Below are positions 52,752 to 60,822 of a stretch of 64,000 nucleotides of DNA, piece by piece; position 1 is the stretch's first letter, and every line of letters begins with the position of its first letter. The stretch is from an uncultured Eubacterium sp. (GTDB taxonomy: Bacteria > Bacillota > Clostridia > Lachnospirales > Lachnospiraceae), in contig CAJUAU010000017.1 in assembly GCA_910584645.1 (NCBI GenBank), positions 1 through 64,000 of the forward strand, given 5' to 3'. The translations under genes were made by a program, and so were the position numbers. The notes under the pieces were generated by a model. It was not told where the DNA came from and ran no database searches. It saw only the letters and a list, made by a program, of their open reading frames with translations.

Positions 52752-53282
52752 TTACCTCCTTATCATGATCTGACAGCTCTCCATTGTCTGCAGCGCCGCC
52801 TCATGAAGCTGCGGAGTCACTCCCGCACAGCAGGCGGGGTCAACAGATATTAAAACCTCCGGCAAATATGCTTTCAGTAAAATTGCATTGGAAACAACGC
52901 AAATATCAGTACATACCCCGACCAATTCTATGGACTCGATGGGCTGCAGCCTGTGTTCCTTTTTCAGCGCCTCAGCCATCTCCACTGAGGCAAATGTGTT
53001 CTTTTCATATATTTTTACTGTTTTTTCATCCTGCAGCTGGTTTAGTTCACGGATCAACTGTCCGCCATAGGTATCTGCTATACAGTGGGCTACTGGGAGA
53101 AGCCTGCCTTCCTGGGTAAAAAGATAATCGGATCCATGGGTATCTCTAGTATAGATGACATGCCCCGGGAAATCTTTTATTTTTTTTGTCACCAATGGAA
53201 CGATTTTTCTTGCCTCCTCGGTTCCCAGAACCCCCTCTACAAAATCATTCTGCATATCTATAACCACCAAATACCGGCTCAT
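52752..53282 (-). CDS. Isochorismatase-like cysteine hydrolase, probable nicotinamidase
   Basis: 176 aa. VVIDMQNDFVEG contains the catalytic Asp, YTRDTHGSDY the middle block, and GVCTDICVVSNA the nucleophilic Cys (that of ICV). Nicotinamidase activity (nicotinamide to nicotinate) is inferred from the direct coupling to pncB, the gene for the next step; the family also contains isochorismatases and other amidases. Confidence 0.85.
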   Translation of the reverse strand: MSRYLVVIDMQNDFVEGVLGTEEARKIVPLVTKKIKDFPGHVIYTRDTHGSDYLFTQEGRLLPVAHCIADTYGGQLIRELNQLQDEKTVKIYEKNTFASVEMAEALKKEHRLQPIESIELVGVCTDICVVSNAILLKAYLPEVLISVDPACCAGVTPQLHEAALQTMESCQIMIRR

Positions 53283-53372
53283 AGTTTCAATCCCTTCTGC
53301 ACTATTTCTTTTTATTATCTGACAGAAGCCCTCGCAACATTCATAATTTGAAATTTATTATAAAAAATGACG

Positions 53373-53403
53373 TAAAAAGGACAGCCGCAAAACACGGCTG
53401 CCT
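53373..53403 (-). terminator. Terminator after the Ig-like protein gene
   Basis: Minus-strand stem AAGG-CAGCCG / CGGCTG-CCTT with a 7-base loop and a run of five T. It separates the 53.5-kb gene from the NAD salvage pair. Confidence 0.75.
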
Positions 53404-53465
53404 TATTATGTCAATTAGGCGGCATAGAAAAAATTCATTTATTATCTCAAATCTGCTACGTTGAC

Positions 53466-54383
53466 CTATGACAAAAATTTACCATCCAACTTATAATACC
53501 ATTTGTTATCTCTATTAACAAAAGCCTTGCAATGATCAAAGCCATCTGCACTAAGACCATTCACAGCACAACTGATCTGAAAGAAAAATCCAGACGAATC
53601 CCTTTCCATTTCACGGATCTTTATGAATGCTCCACCCTGGAAAACAAATCCATAGGTATCATCCTCTACAACACTTCCCTCTGCCTTTAACTCATCCATT
53701 GTTTTCTGTACCGTCTCTTTTTCATATGTTTCAGATATAAGTCCAGTCAAGATCTGCTTATCAGAATCTGACAAGCTGGTACATTCAGATAGATCTATTG
53801 CAATTCGATTTACTATACCTGTATTTATCACACGTGTAAACTCTTTTGAAATAATATCGAAATACATCCCTGTCAGATGATCAAATGTCTCAATATCGTC
53901 AGCAGATTCTTTGGACGGCGCAGGTGGATGTTCCGGTGGCTCTGGCGTAATTACAGGAGACACAGAATTCTCCGGCTTTTGAGTCACCGGGGGATTTACC
54001 GTGTAAGACGGTTTTTTCTTTTCCTTTTTATTCTCCTGAACCATGACCATAACTGTCGTTTTTATACGCTTATTCTTTTTTGAAGCAATAACAATCTTTG
54101 CCTTCCCGGCTTTTTTCGCTCTTACCACTCCCTTTTTACTAACCACCGCAACTTTTTTCTTATTTGACTTAAATGTTACAGTTCTGCCAAGCTTAGATGG
54201 TTTTATTTTTTTAACCTTTAATTGAAATTTACTGCCAGGAGCCAGAGAGATCTTCGATTGATTCATTATGATCTTTCCCTTTGAAGCAGCCTGGATATTT
54301 ACTTCATTTTTTAAAACACATGCAAAAACCAGCGCCAGCATCATGATGAAGCATATGGGGACTTTCTTAACTTGTTTTTTCAT
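53466..54383 (-). CDS. Secreted bacterial Ig-like (BIG_2) protein
   Basis: 305 aa from the ATG at 54383, ten bases after AAGGAG. Signal peptide to about residue 33 (AAS). Residues ~37-120 form a BIG_2 domain (KISLAPGSKFQLKVKKIKPS, KVAVVSKKGVVRAKKAGKAK). A proline-rich spacer (~125-160) follows, and a C-terminal alpha/beta domain (~160-305, FDHLTGMYFDIISKEFTRV) resembles DUF5105-like clostridial domains. Probably a cell-surface or secreted protein; no anchor motif is visible. A small secreted protein gene lies just upstream on the same strand. Confidence 0.75.
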   Translation of the reverse strand: MKKQVKKVPICFIMMLALVFACVLKNEVNIQAASKGKIIMNQSKISLAPGSKFQLKVKKIKPSKLGRTVTFKSNKKKVAVVSKKGVVRAKKAGKAKIVIASKKNKRIKTTVMVMVQENKKEKKKPSYTVNPPVTQKPENSVSPVITPEPPEHPPAPSKESADDIETFDHLTGMYFDIISKEFTRVINTGIVNRIAIDLSECTSLSDSDKQILTGLISETYEKETVQKTMDELKAEGSVVEDDTYGFVFQGGAFIKIREMERDSSGFFFQISCAVNGLSADGFDHCKAFVNRDNKWYYKLDGKFLS

Positions 54384-54414
54384 TTTTAACACGCTCCTTT
54401 CGCCTTTTCAAGCG

Positions 54415-54771
54415 CTAATTAATAATTATGTTAGATCTCTTCCGTAATCCTTCCATTTTATCTAAATACAGTTTTACAAATTGATACTGATTACCATAAT
54501 ATTTTGAAATAAAAGTATATCTATATGTTCCCTTTGAAAACATAATATCTGAGTCACTGCCTTCACTCGAATCATATGGACTAGAAAGGCTTACCATATT
54601 ATATTCTGAATCAGATGTAAAGGTAACACTTATTGTTATCGAATCCCAGGTTTTATCCACAATCCAATATTCAGGTTTATCTGCTGCTCGTACATATGAA
54701 CATGGTAAAACAACTGCCATTAAAATAAGCAGACCTCCAAAAAGAAATAAATTAGCAGCAAATTTTTTCAT
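54415..54771 (-). CDS. Small secreted protein of unknown function
   Basis: 118 aa from the start at 54771 (MKKFAANLFLFGG), preceded by GGAAAGGGG. Signal peptide ends near VRA at ~residue 29. The rest is a single beta-rich domain (WIVDKTWDSITISVTFTSDS, YRYTFISKYYGNQ) that may be a FN3-like half-module. It precedes the Ig-like protein gene by 31 bases and is probably cotranscribed. Confidence 0.6.
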   Translation of the reverse strand: MKKFAANLFLFGGLLILMAVVLPCSYVRAADKPEYWIVDKTWDSITISVTFTSDSEYNMVSLSSPYDSSEGSDSDIMFSKGTYRYTFISKYYGNQYQFVKLYLDKMEGLRKRSNIIIN

Positions 54772-54980
54772 AACAAAAACCCCTTTCCTTTTTATTGTAA
54801 TCTTACCCTGTTTTTCTGCATAAAGCAAATGTTTTTTACTAAATATTCCACTTTTTTCTTTTATTTTACATTATAGGTATAATTATCACATCTAATATAT
54901 TACCATTTGCATACCGATATAAATAATAAGACAATTTTTACTAATTATTTTCCAATATTCTACGAAAAGGAGGACAAAGT

Positions 54981-55955
54981 ATGATTATCAATGCAAATGA
55001 AACTGGGTTGATTGATTTTTCTGGATTGAAAAAGTGGTCTAAAACGACAGACGAAAAAATCCGCTCCAGCTTTAAAGAAAAAAAGGATTCTGTATCTTTA
55101 GAACTGAGCCCGGAAGGCAAAACCAAATCCCAGTATCACCAGCCCGTTGCCACTAAAGCTGTGCAAGAAGAAATAAGAACAGGCTGCGCTCCTGAGACAG
55201 CCAGAGATTTTAACAGAACCGGCTATGCTCATATTGATAATACGATCATTGATTCATTAAATGGAGTTTCTATCGAGACAAGACAATATGTTTATGATAT
55301 GATCAATAGCGATATTTTGATCAATGATGCATCCAATATATCAGAAGATGAAAGACAGGAGCTGATCTCGCTGGGACTTTCTGAAGCACAATTTATTGCA
55401 GACAATTATCTTTCCGGAGACAACGCCAAAGATTTTATGGGAGCAATAAAGAAAATGGCCGGAATAGCGGCAAATGGAATTCGGGAAGAAGACGGCACCA
55501 TGGACTATGGCGGGATCTACAATAATAATGTAACGGAAAATGGTTACACGGTACAGATCACAAATACTGCAGCAATGATAAAACGGTTTCGCCCGGATAT
55601 GTATGAAGAGCTCCGTTCTATAGAGAAAGGAGAACAGGGTGGGGATGTTTGGGAGCGCCTGAGGGCTAGTGCTAAAATACTAAATAAATTTGCGAATGAG
55701 GTAATTGCAAAACAGCCGAATATGTACAGGCAATTTGAAAAAGAAGGATTGGAAAGACTTGAACAGGCTTCGGAAAAAGATGTCCGGGATACTTTTCAGC
55801 ATGTGGAAACAAAAGGTGTACAAAACTTTGTTGATGCGTTGACGCAGCTGCATGGATCGGGACAGTTCAATGCATTTTCATCTCTCACGAACCGGTTAAG
55901 CACGGTCATCAGCTTATTAACACCTGCCATTGGCAGGTTTGGTGCCCAGAAATAG
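54981..55955 (+). CDS. Protein of unknown function, alpha-helical
   Basis: 324 aa, soluble, no signal peptide or membrane segment, with a good AAAAGGAGG ribosome site. It is mostly helical: a charged N-terminal third (KKWSKTTDEKIRSSFKEKK), a middle helical block (SIETRQYVYDMINSDILIND, SEDERQELISLGLSEAQFI), a glycine-containing turn (GTMDYGGIYNNN) and a C-terminal helical domain. I do not recognise a family. It is one of the few plus-strand genes, monocistronic with its own terminator, and divergent from the small secreted protein gene. Confidence 0.7.
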   Translation: MIINANETGLIDFSGLKKWSKTTDEKIRSSFKEKKDSVSLELSPEGKTKSQYHQPVATKAVQEEIRTGCAPETARDFNRTGYAHIDNTIIDSLNGVSIETRQYVYDMINSDILINDASNISEDERQELISLGLSEAQFIADNYLSGDNAKDFMGAIKKMAGIAANGIREEDGTMDYGGIYNNNVTENGYTVQITNTAAMIKRFRPDMYEELRSIEKGEQGGDVWERLRASAKILNKFANEVIAKQPNMYRQFEKEGLERLEQASEKDVRDTFQHVETKGVQNFVDALTQLHGSGQFNAFSSLTNRLSTVISLLTPAIGRFGAQK

Positions 55956-55971
55956 GCCCGCCAGAAAGGGA

Positions 55972-56013
55972 CCAGAACAGGCAGAAATACTGTCTGTCCT
56001 GGCTTCTTCTTTT
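55972..56013 (+). terminator. Terminator of the 324-aa protein gene
   Basis: CCAG-ACAGGCAG pairs with CTG-CTGT-CTGG (a few mismatches), 55972-56002, followed by CTTCTTCTTTT. The convergent SDR gene ends 19 bases after the stem (8 bases after the T-rich tract). Confidence 0.6.
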
Positions 56014-56020
56014 ATCTGGG

Positions 56021-56920
56021 TCAGGAACCAACGATGGTCCCCCCATTCGGATGAAGCACCTGCCCCGTCATATAGCTCGCGTCTTCTGAGGCAAGAAATA
56101 CGTAACAGGGCGATACCTCACAGGGCTGCCCTGCTCTCTTCATCGGAACCTCTGAGGTCTTTGACCCAAAGGTGCTTACTTCTTCTGCCGAATAAGATGC
56201 CGGGATCAGGGGTGTCCATATGGGACCAGGGGCTACGGCATTTACCCGGATCCCCTTCTCGGCGAGAGACAGTGAGAGGGATCTTGTCAGGGCGACAATG
56301 GCACCCTTGGCAGAACTGTAATCGATGAGATCCTTATTTCCCTCATAGGCAGTAACCGACGTGGTATTAATGATGGAACATCCCTTTTTCATATAAGGCA
56401 GTGCGTACTGTATCAAATAAAAGAAAGAAAATACATTGTTTCGGAATGTGAACTCAAGCTGTTCATGGGAAATATCCAATATACTCCTCTGCACGTACTG
56501 AACCGCATGGTTATTTACAAGGATGTCCAGGCTCCCAAAGTGATCAACGGTTTTATCCACACATATTTTCGCAAAAGCAGGATCTTTTAGATCCCCTTTT
56601 AAAAGCAGACATCTTCCACCCAGCTCTTCGATCCTGTCTGCAGTTTCTCTTGCATCCCTTTCTTCATCATAGTAAACAATAGCAACACAGGCGCCCTCTT
56701 TCACAAAATCATAGGCGACGGCCCTTCCTATGCCGCTGTCGCCTCCCGTGACCAGCGCTGTCTTGTTTTCTAATTTCCCCACCGGCCTGCAGCATTCAGA
56801 AAACGGCTGAGGTTTCATTATATATTGAAGTCCCGGCTGTTCCTTCTGATGCTGCGGCGGAAATGAAGTGGGAAAATCTCTGCATTCGTCCGGCGAATAT
56901 TGATTGTTAAATGATTTCAT
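56021..56920 (-). CDS. SDR-family oxidoreductase (YghA/general-stress-like)
   Basis: 299 aa from the start at 56920 (MKSFNNQYSPDECRD), with AGGAGG upstream. It has the ~45-residue N-terminal extension (PPQHQKEQPGLQYIM) typical of the YghA/GSP39 stress-linked group. Then comes a Rossmann fold with TGGDSGIGRAVAYDF, NNHAVQYVQ, catalytic Ser in NTTSVTAYEG, and DYSSAKGAIVALTRSL with catalytic Tyr and Lys. Probably an NADP-dependent aldehyde/alcohol oxidoreductase; the substrate is unknown. Confidence 0.9.
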   Translation of the reverse strand: MKSFNNQYSPDECRDFPTSFPPQHQKEQPGLQYIMKPQPFSECCRPVGKLENKTALVTGGDSGIGRAVAYDFVKEGACVAIVYYDEERDARETADRIEELGGRCLLLKGDLKDPAFAKICVDKTVDHFGSLDILVNNHAVQYVQRSILDISHEQLEFTFRNNVFSFFYLIQYALPYMKKGCSIINTTSVTAYEGNKDLIDYSSAKGAIVALTRSLSLSLAEKGIRVNAVAPGPIWTPLIPASYSAEEVSTFGSKTSEVPMKRAGQPCEVSPCYVFLASEDASYMTGQVLHPNGGTIVGS

Positions 56921-57026
56921 AGTCTGATCCTCCTTATCATATGTTATGCAAGACCAGACTATGATGTTAAACCGGGAAGCCGGTACTTCCACTGGTCAAA
57001 TTCCGCCCCTTTCTTCAGTTGAACTT

Positions 57027-57788
57027 TCACTCCACAACGTACCGTGCCAGTTCCAGCGCAATATCAAAATGCCCTGTATCATGCTGCGTCCCTTCCGTCT
57101 GCCCTTCTTTTTGCCTGCTATCCCATTCGGGTGCGTCAAGTAAATCACCACTGGTAAAAAAGGTATAAAAATCAAGTCCCCGGAAGTCACACACCGCCTG
57201 CAGCGCCGCACATTCCATTTCCACGGAGATACAACCATCTGCTTTTCGTTTTTCAAAGTTATTTCTGGTCTCTCTGTAGATGGCATCCGTTGTCCACGTT
57301 TTTCCTTTTATATGGGGGAGACCATTTTCCTCCATGAATTGGGCAACCGTATTCGCATTTTTTACTGTGATATAATCCGATGCAGGTACGTAATGATAGG
57401 AGGTTCCCTCATCCCGGTAAGCCTCCGTGGGGATCATGACCTTCCCATGGGCGATTTCCTTATTGAGACAGCCGGCGCCGCCAAATACCACATACTTTTC
57501 TGTCTGCAGGTCAGAAAGCGTATCTTCTATCATACCGACGCATGCCGGTCCTCCCACATACGTTTTAAAAAATGCAAATTGTTTTCCTTTGTAACCAATA
57601 CCATAAACCGGAGTCTCGCCTGTGGCGGACCACAAGGAAGCAATCTTCCTGCACTCATAATTTGCCAGGACAAATTCCTCGATCGTAAAGGAAAACGTCA
57701 TAATGCATGCATCTACCCTAGGGGCATTCTCTTTGCGGCATGGATTGATAATAGCCTGCGACTGATTGTCAAATGTTTCTGTTATCAT
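57027..57788 (-). CDS. PNP/UDP-family nucleoside phosphorylase
   Basis: 253 aa. It has VFGGAGCLNKEIAHGKVMIP (phosphate/ribose region), YRDEGTSYHY, and the family signature ISVEMECAALQAV. These enzymes split a nucleoside with phosphate to free base and ribose-1-phosphate. The sequence is closest in style to uridine-phosphorylase-like members, but the base specificity cannot be read. AAGGAG precedes the ATG at 57788. The gene lies downstream of a long leader with a T-box-like aptamer, so its expression may be linked to tRNA charging. Confidence 0.85.
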   Translation of the reverse strand: MITETFDNQSQAIINPCRKENAPRVDACIMTFSFTIEEFVLANYECRKIASLWSATGETPVYGIGYKGKQFAFFKTYVGGPACVGMIEDTLSDLQTEKYVVFGGAGCLNKEIAHGKVMIPTEAYRDEGTSYHYVPASDYITVKNANTVAQFMEENGLPHIKGKTWTTDAIYRETRNNFEKRKADGCISVEMECAALQAVCDFRGLDFYTFFTSGDLLDAPEWDSRQKEGQTEGTQHDTGHFDIALELARYVVE

Positions 57789-57873
57789 AATTCTTTCTCC
57801 TTATAAATTAGTATTTCCGAAATCAGCTCACATCGTCATTTTGTCTTTCTGTTCATATCTGCCTCACAGCATT

Positions 57874-58165
57874 AAAAAGAACAGCCTCTTTGTAATATTA
57901 CAAATGCCGGCTGTTCAAATGTTCTTCTGAAGCGTATATAAAATCCACTGTAATAACAGATAAAATACTATCCATCCATTTACGACATACCAACATATGC
58001 GTTCTCTGTTACGGGAGAAAACCGTCAGCATCTACTTGCAATTGCTTTCGTGCTGCAACTCGGGAGGGATTTTATATTTACTCTGTTCGTACCGTTTCTC
58101 AGCAAACACGGCTCTCTGTAACTATAAAAATAAATATACTGTCTCCGTCATCGTCTTTCTGATTT
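57874..58165 (-). promoter_or_regulatory. T-box-type leader (apparent Ile specifier) with degenerate antiterminator
   Basis: On the minus strand the leader reads GACGATGACGGAGAC-AGTA, then AGAGAGCC...GCTGAGA...GGTACGAACAGAG and a specifier-loop region ending CCTCCCGAG. These are Stem I landmarks (AGTA loop-E motif, AGAGAG bulge, distal loop). Aligning the nine bases before GAG gives specifier ATC (58068-58070), Ile. A CGG/CCCGTAACAGAG Stem III-like part follows. The T-box bulge that should read TGGNACC is TGGATTTT, lacking ACC. A terminator (57874-57916: GAACAGCC/GGCTGTTC plus T-run) precedes the phosphorylase gene. Confidence 0.65.
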
Positions 58166-58184
58166 CAAATGATAAATTTATAAC

Positions 58185-58213
58185 AGTATATAGCATAAAC
58201 CGATACATGTCAA
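58185..58213 (-). promoter_or_regulatory. Promoter of the Ile-type T-box leader
   Basis: TTGACA, 17-base spacer, TATACT on the minus strand, with the predicted start near 58178, about 23 bases ahead of Stem I. The 103 bases between it and the DUF4253 gene stop show nothing else. Confidence 0.75.
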
Positions 58214-58316
58214 GTGTTGCTTCTTTCTCATAAATTCTAATGCTTTTCAGGCATATAATCCTTTTTTCTTTTCACCCCTTTTCATCCAACCTAGGTTCAT
58301 TTTCAAATATGTTTCT

Positions 58317-59039
58317 TTAATCCCACCAGAAATACCAGACATCGGATTCTGCAAGCCCGGCTGCCAGCTCAGACACCTTATAGGTAAGGGTTCCCTGATC
58401 AATCCGGTCCGGGCAGAAGGCATAATGCTCCGTGGCAGCCTCGATGCTGTCCACATTGTTTAATCCGAAAGGAGCATAAAACTCCATAACATCATGGGTA
58501 AAAACTGCGGGAACTGCCTTGTACTTCTCATACCAGTATTTACATACCGCAATCATTTCCTCTGGCATTGGGCACTCATTCCACCCGCCCATCGGCAGGT
58601 ATCCAACGATCTCCCATGGGTTTTTGACAGGGATCTCCAACAGCAGGGTATCCGCCTCTAACATTCCATCATCAAAAGAGATGTATCCGGAAAATCTATG
58701 CAGCACTTCGCCTTCTGTCTCTTCTCCAATAAAGTCTTCCCATTCCCCATCTTCAAACTCTTCGGTATACTCCTCCAGTCGTTCCTTTAAAATATCTTTA
58801 CCATTATCTTTGCAGCCACGAATAATCTCTTCTCTGTCATATTCTTCACCTGCCACCTCCTCCAGCCAATCCACTGCACATTCATCCAAACAGATAATTG
58901 CCGGATAAAAACCATCCTCCTTACCTCTTGCTAAGGCTGCTTTATACGCCTGATCCACTAATTCGGGACGGCTCCCTTTTTCAAATACGGTATAGCTGCA
59001 GCCAAAGCTTTCTGCCATTTTCTTTGTTGTTTCATCCAT
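58317..59039 (-). CDS. DUF4253 domain protein
   Basis: 240 aa from the start at 59039 (MDETTKKMAESFG), with AAGGAGGAAAG upstream. The C-terminal ~110 residues carry the DUF4253 signature (PWEIVGYLPMGGWNECP, CKYWYEKYKAVPAVFTHDV, SDVWYFWWD). The N-terminal half is acidic. Cytoplasmic, no known activity; DUF4253 proteins are often annotated near immunity or toxin-related genes, but no toxin is next to it here. Divergent from the collagen-like gene. Confidence 0.85.
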   Translation of the reverse strand: MDETTKKMAESFGCSYTVFEKGSRPELVDQAYKAALARGKEDGFYPAIICLDECAVDWLEEVAGEEYDREEIIRGCKDNGKDILKERLEEYTEEFEDGEWEDFIGEETEGEVLHRFSGYISFDDGMLEADTLLLEIPVKNPWEIVGYLPMGGWNECPMPEEMIAVCKYWYEKYKAVPAVFTHDVMEFYAPFGLNNVDSIEAATEHYAFCPDRIDQGTLTYKVSELAAGLAESDVWYFWWD

Positions 59040-59143
59040 AACTCTTTCCTCCTTTTGGATACAATAACTCAGCGCCCTGCACAAACAACCTTGTTGCGCA
59101 TAAAATGAAATAAAATACTTATGATTCAGGAGAAATAAATAAA

Positions 59144-59755
59144 ATGCGTTTTATTCCTAATAAATCATGTTGCAATTCATGCTGTGAGGGACCACCTGGA
59201 CCTCCTGGTCCTAAAGGAAAGCCTGGTCCTGCAGGACCTCCAGGGCCTCAGGGTGAAACTGGGCCACAGGGGCCTCCAGGTGAAATTGGACCACAGGGAC
59301 CGGCAGGATCCGGGGTAGAACCAGCGTTTTTCAATGCTGTAATATCGGGTGGTTATCAGACTATCCCTCCAGAGGGCGATGTTAACTTTCTAATCGCATA
59401 TCAGTCCGGTGATTTTTCATTTACCCCAAATACAGCGGAGATTACCGTTAATACCGGAGGCGTCTACCGGATCGACTACTCCTTATTGATTCGTCCGTCT
59501 TCCGGATTACTCAATATTGCTTATGCAGTAGCTATTAATGGATCAGAAAATCCATTGTCCTTTTTTGGCACTTATTCTGATGAGCTTACAGATAAAGAAC
59601 GCACTCTGTTAACAGGCATGTTCATTACCTCGATCGAAGCCGGTTCAACTGTCGTACTTCGCAATAAATCCTCCAGTACAGATCATCTGGCCGGGACGGG
59701 AATTGACAATCAGGCTGTCAATCATGCTTCCATCTTATTACAGCGAATTGCTTAG
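59144..59755 (+). CDS. Short collagen-like protein with BclA-like C-terminal domain
   Basis: 203 aa. A cysteine-rich N-terminus (NKSCCNSCCEG) is followed by 14 uninterrupted Gly-X-Y triplets (~residues 16-57, rich in GPP, GPQ and GPA), then a ~145-residue beta-sandwich (FTPNTAEITVNTGGVYRIDY) like the TNF-like trimerising heads of BclA-type exosporium proteins. No signal peptide is seen, which fits deposition on the spore from the mother cell. The Cys cluster may cross-link it to the spore coat. CAGGAGAA precedes the ATG. The repeat count is small compared with Bacillus BclA. Confidence 0.85.
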   Translation: MRFIPNKSCCNSCCEGPPGPPGPKGKPGPAGPPGPQGETGPQGPPGEIGPQGPAGSGVEPAFFNAVISGGYQTIPPEGDVNFLIAYQSGDFSFTPNTAEITVNTGGVYRIDYSLLIRPSSGLLNIAYAVAINGSENPLSFFGTYSDELTDKERTLLTGMFITSIEAGSTVVLRNKSSSTDHLAGTGIDNQAVNHASILLQRIA

Positions 59756-60052
59756 TCTCATAAACTTAGCTCAACGGCGCGAAGCGCAGAACAAAACAGG
59801 GTTCAAATTGACATCACCAAGCTAAATTCATTGCTTATTTTAGTGTATCATATGTATTCCCAAAAGACAATACAGGATATAGGGGAATCCCCCCCTTAGA
59901 AGTCCCTATAAAGGCTTTTGCTGATCGTGTTATCCTGACAGGATTCATTCACATATATTTATGGGAACCATCGTTAAAAAATTCTCCGGCTTCCCGGATA
60001 TAGCGGTCAATATGGTAAATCGGCTTATTTTTTTCACTTGATTGCTTGGCTA
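59756..60052. other. Intergenic region without recognisable gene
   Basis: About 300 bases after the collagen-like gene. No open frame with a ribosome site, tRNA or terminator could be supported; it contains a run of seven C and ends at the thrS-type promoter. Confidence 0.6.
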
Positions 60053-60081
60053 TTGACAAATCTGCATTTTGATGCTACTAT
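60053..60081 (+). promoter_or_regulatory. Promoter of the Thr T-box leader
   Basis: TTGACA (60053-60058), 17-base spacer, TACTAT. The T-box aptamer starts about 20 bases downstream of the -10. Confidence 0.7.
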
Positions 60082-60102
60082 GTCAAATTATTAGCATAAG
60101 AA

Positions 60103-60350
60103 AAAGCGATGCTGGAAACAAGTAGCATATTAATAGCAGACAGAGAGAGCAGCATTTGGTGGAAGATGCTTATGTGAATTGTATGTGAAAACCATTCTTG
60201 AGCTGTAATACTGAAAATAGATGTAAGTATTACCGTACACCTGCGTTAAAGGTTAGGATTTGTTAGAATCTGAAGTGAAAAATTGAGGTGGAACCTTGCA
60301 ATAAGCACCCTTAAAGATACATTAAAAGTGTCTTTAAGAGTGCTTTTCTT
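60103..60350 (+). promoter_or_regulatory. Threonine T-box leader
   Basis: AGCGATGCTGGAAACAAGTA opens Stem I. AGAGAGAGC and TTGGTGGAAG form the distal motifs. The specifier is ACC (60191-60193), followed by ATTCTTGAG. The T-box sequence GAGGTGGAACC is at 60285-60295, and a terminator GCAC-CTTAAAGA-ACA / TGT-TCTTTAAG-GTGC at 60305-60341 has a T-rich tail. All parts needed to sense uncharged tRNA-Thr are present, although the gene it controlled is broken. Confidence 0.85.
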
Positions 60351-60400
60351 ATGTTGATAAAAAAATATTTTATTCAAGAAAGGACACAGTAAAATGAAAG

Positions 60401-60615
60401 ATGGTCCCATCTATTGCAGATGGATTTTACTTTGATTTTGACTTCCATTTTTCAGAAGAAAATCTTGCGGAAATGCCCACATCTTTATAACACAAGAGCA
60501 GATACAGGATGAGATAAAAGGGGTTGTCCGCCTGATAAATGAAGTATAATCTTATTTTGGATTTAAATATCATGTAGAGTTATCTACAAGACCAGAAAAT
60601 TCCATTGGAAGCTGA
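60401..60615 (+). pseudogene. thrS: Remnant of threonyl-tRNA synthetase
   Basis: Two ThrRS segments are joined by a large internal deletion at about 60474. The first reads PSIADGFYFDFDFHFSEENL. The second reads AHIFITQEQIQDEIKGV and, in the same frame, FGFKYHVELSTRPENSIG. A TAT-to-TAA change at 60547-60549 interrupts the second segment (EV-stop-SYFGF), and the C-terminal catalytic and anticodon-binding parts are gone. It follows the Thr T-box directly, which confirms identity. An intact thrS must exist elsewhere. Confidence 0.85.
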
Positions 60616-60629
60616 AAGCAGTCGGGGCC

Positions 60630-60748
60630 GGGCTGGCGCCCTATAAAAACAAAAGAACATCCACCCTCATGAGCAAGCTCATGGGGGAACCCATTTCCTT
60701 CCCGCAACGCCTCGGCACTTTACAGTGCCTCGACGTGGCTGGCGCCAC
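60630..60748. repeat. Hairpin-rich element with a repeated GGCTGGCGCC core
   Basis: GGGC-TGGC-GCCC (60630-60641) and GTGGC-TGGC-GCCAC (60735-60748) bracket two more hairpins: CCCTCATGAGC/GCTCATGGGGG and GGCACT-TTAC-AGTGCC. The DNA is GC-richer than the region around it. It looks like a small non-coding repeat or structured RNA; family unknown. Confidence 0.45.
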
Positions 60749-60757
60749 ATTGAAATC

Positions 60758-60800
60758 AAAAAAACACCTATTATGTGCAAGCACAAATATGGTGTTTTTT
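60758..60800 (-). terminator. Terminator of the aconitase-family gene
   Basis: AAAAAACACC and GGTGTTTTTT form the base of a stem with an inner GTGC/GCAC helix and an internal loop; on the minus strand a T-run closes it 22 bases after the stop codon. It could work in both directions. Confidence 0.75.
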
Positions 60801-60822
60801 CAATTTCAGCGTTGCTTGTAGC

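Noticed and set aside
58247..58456. 69-codon minus-strand frame at the end of the DUF4253 gene
   Set aside because: Out-of-frame shadow; the DUF4253 frame has the conserved domain to its last residues.
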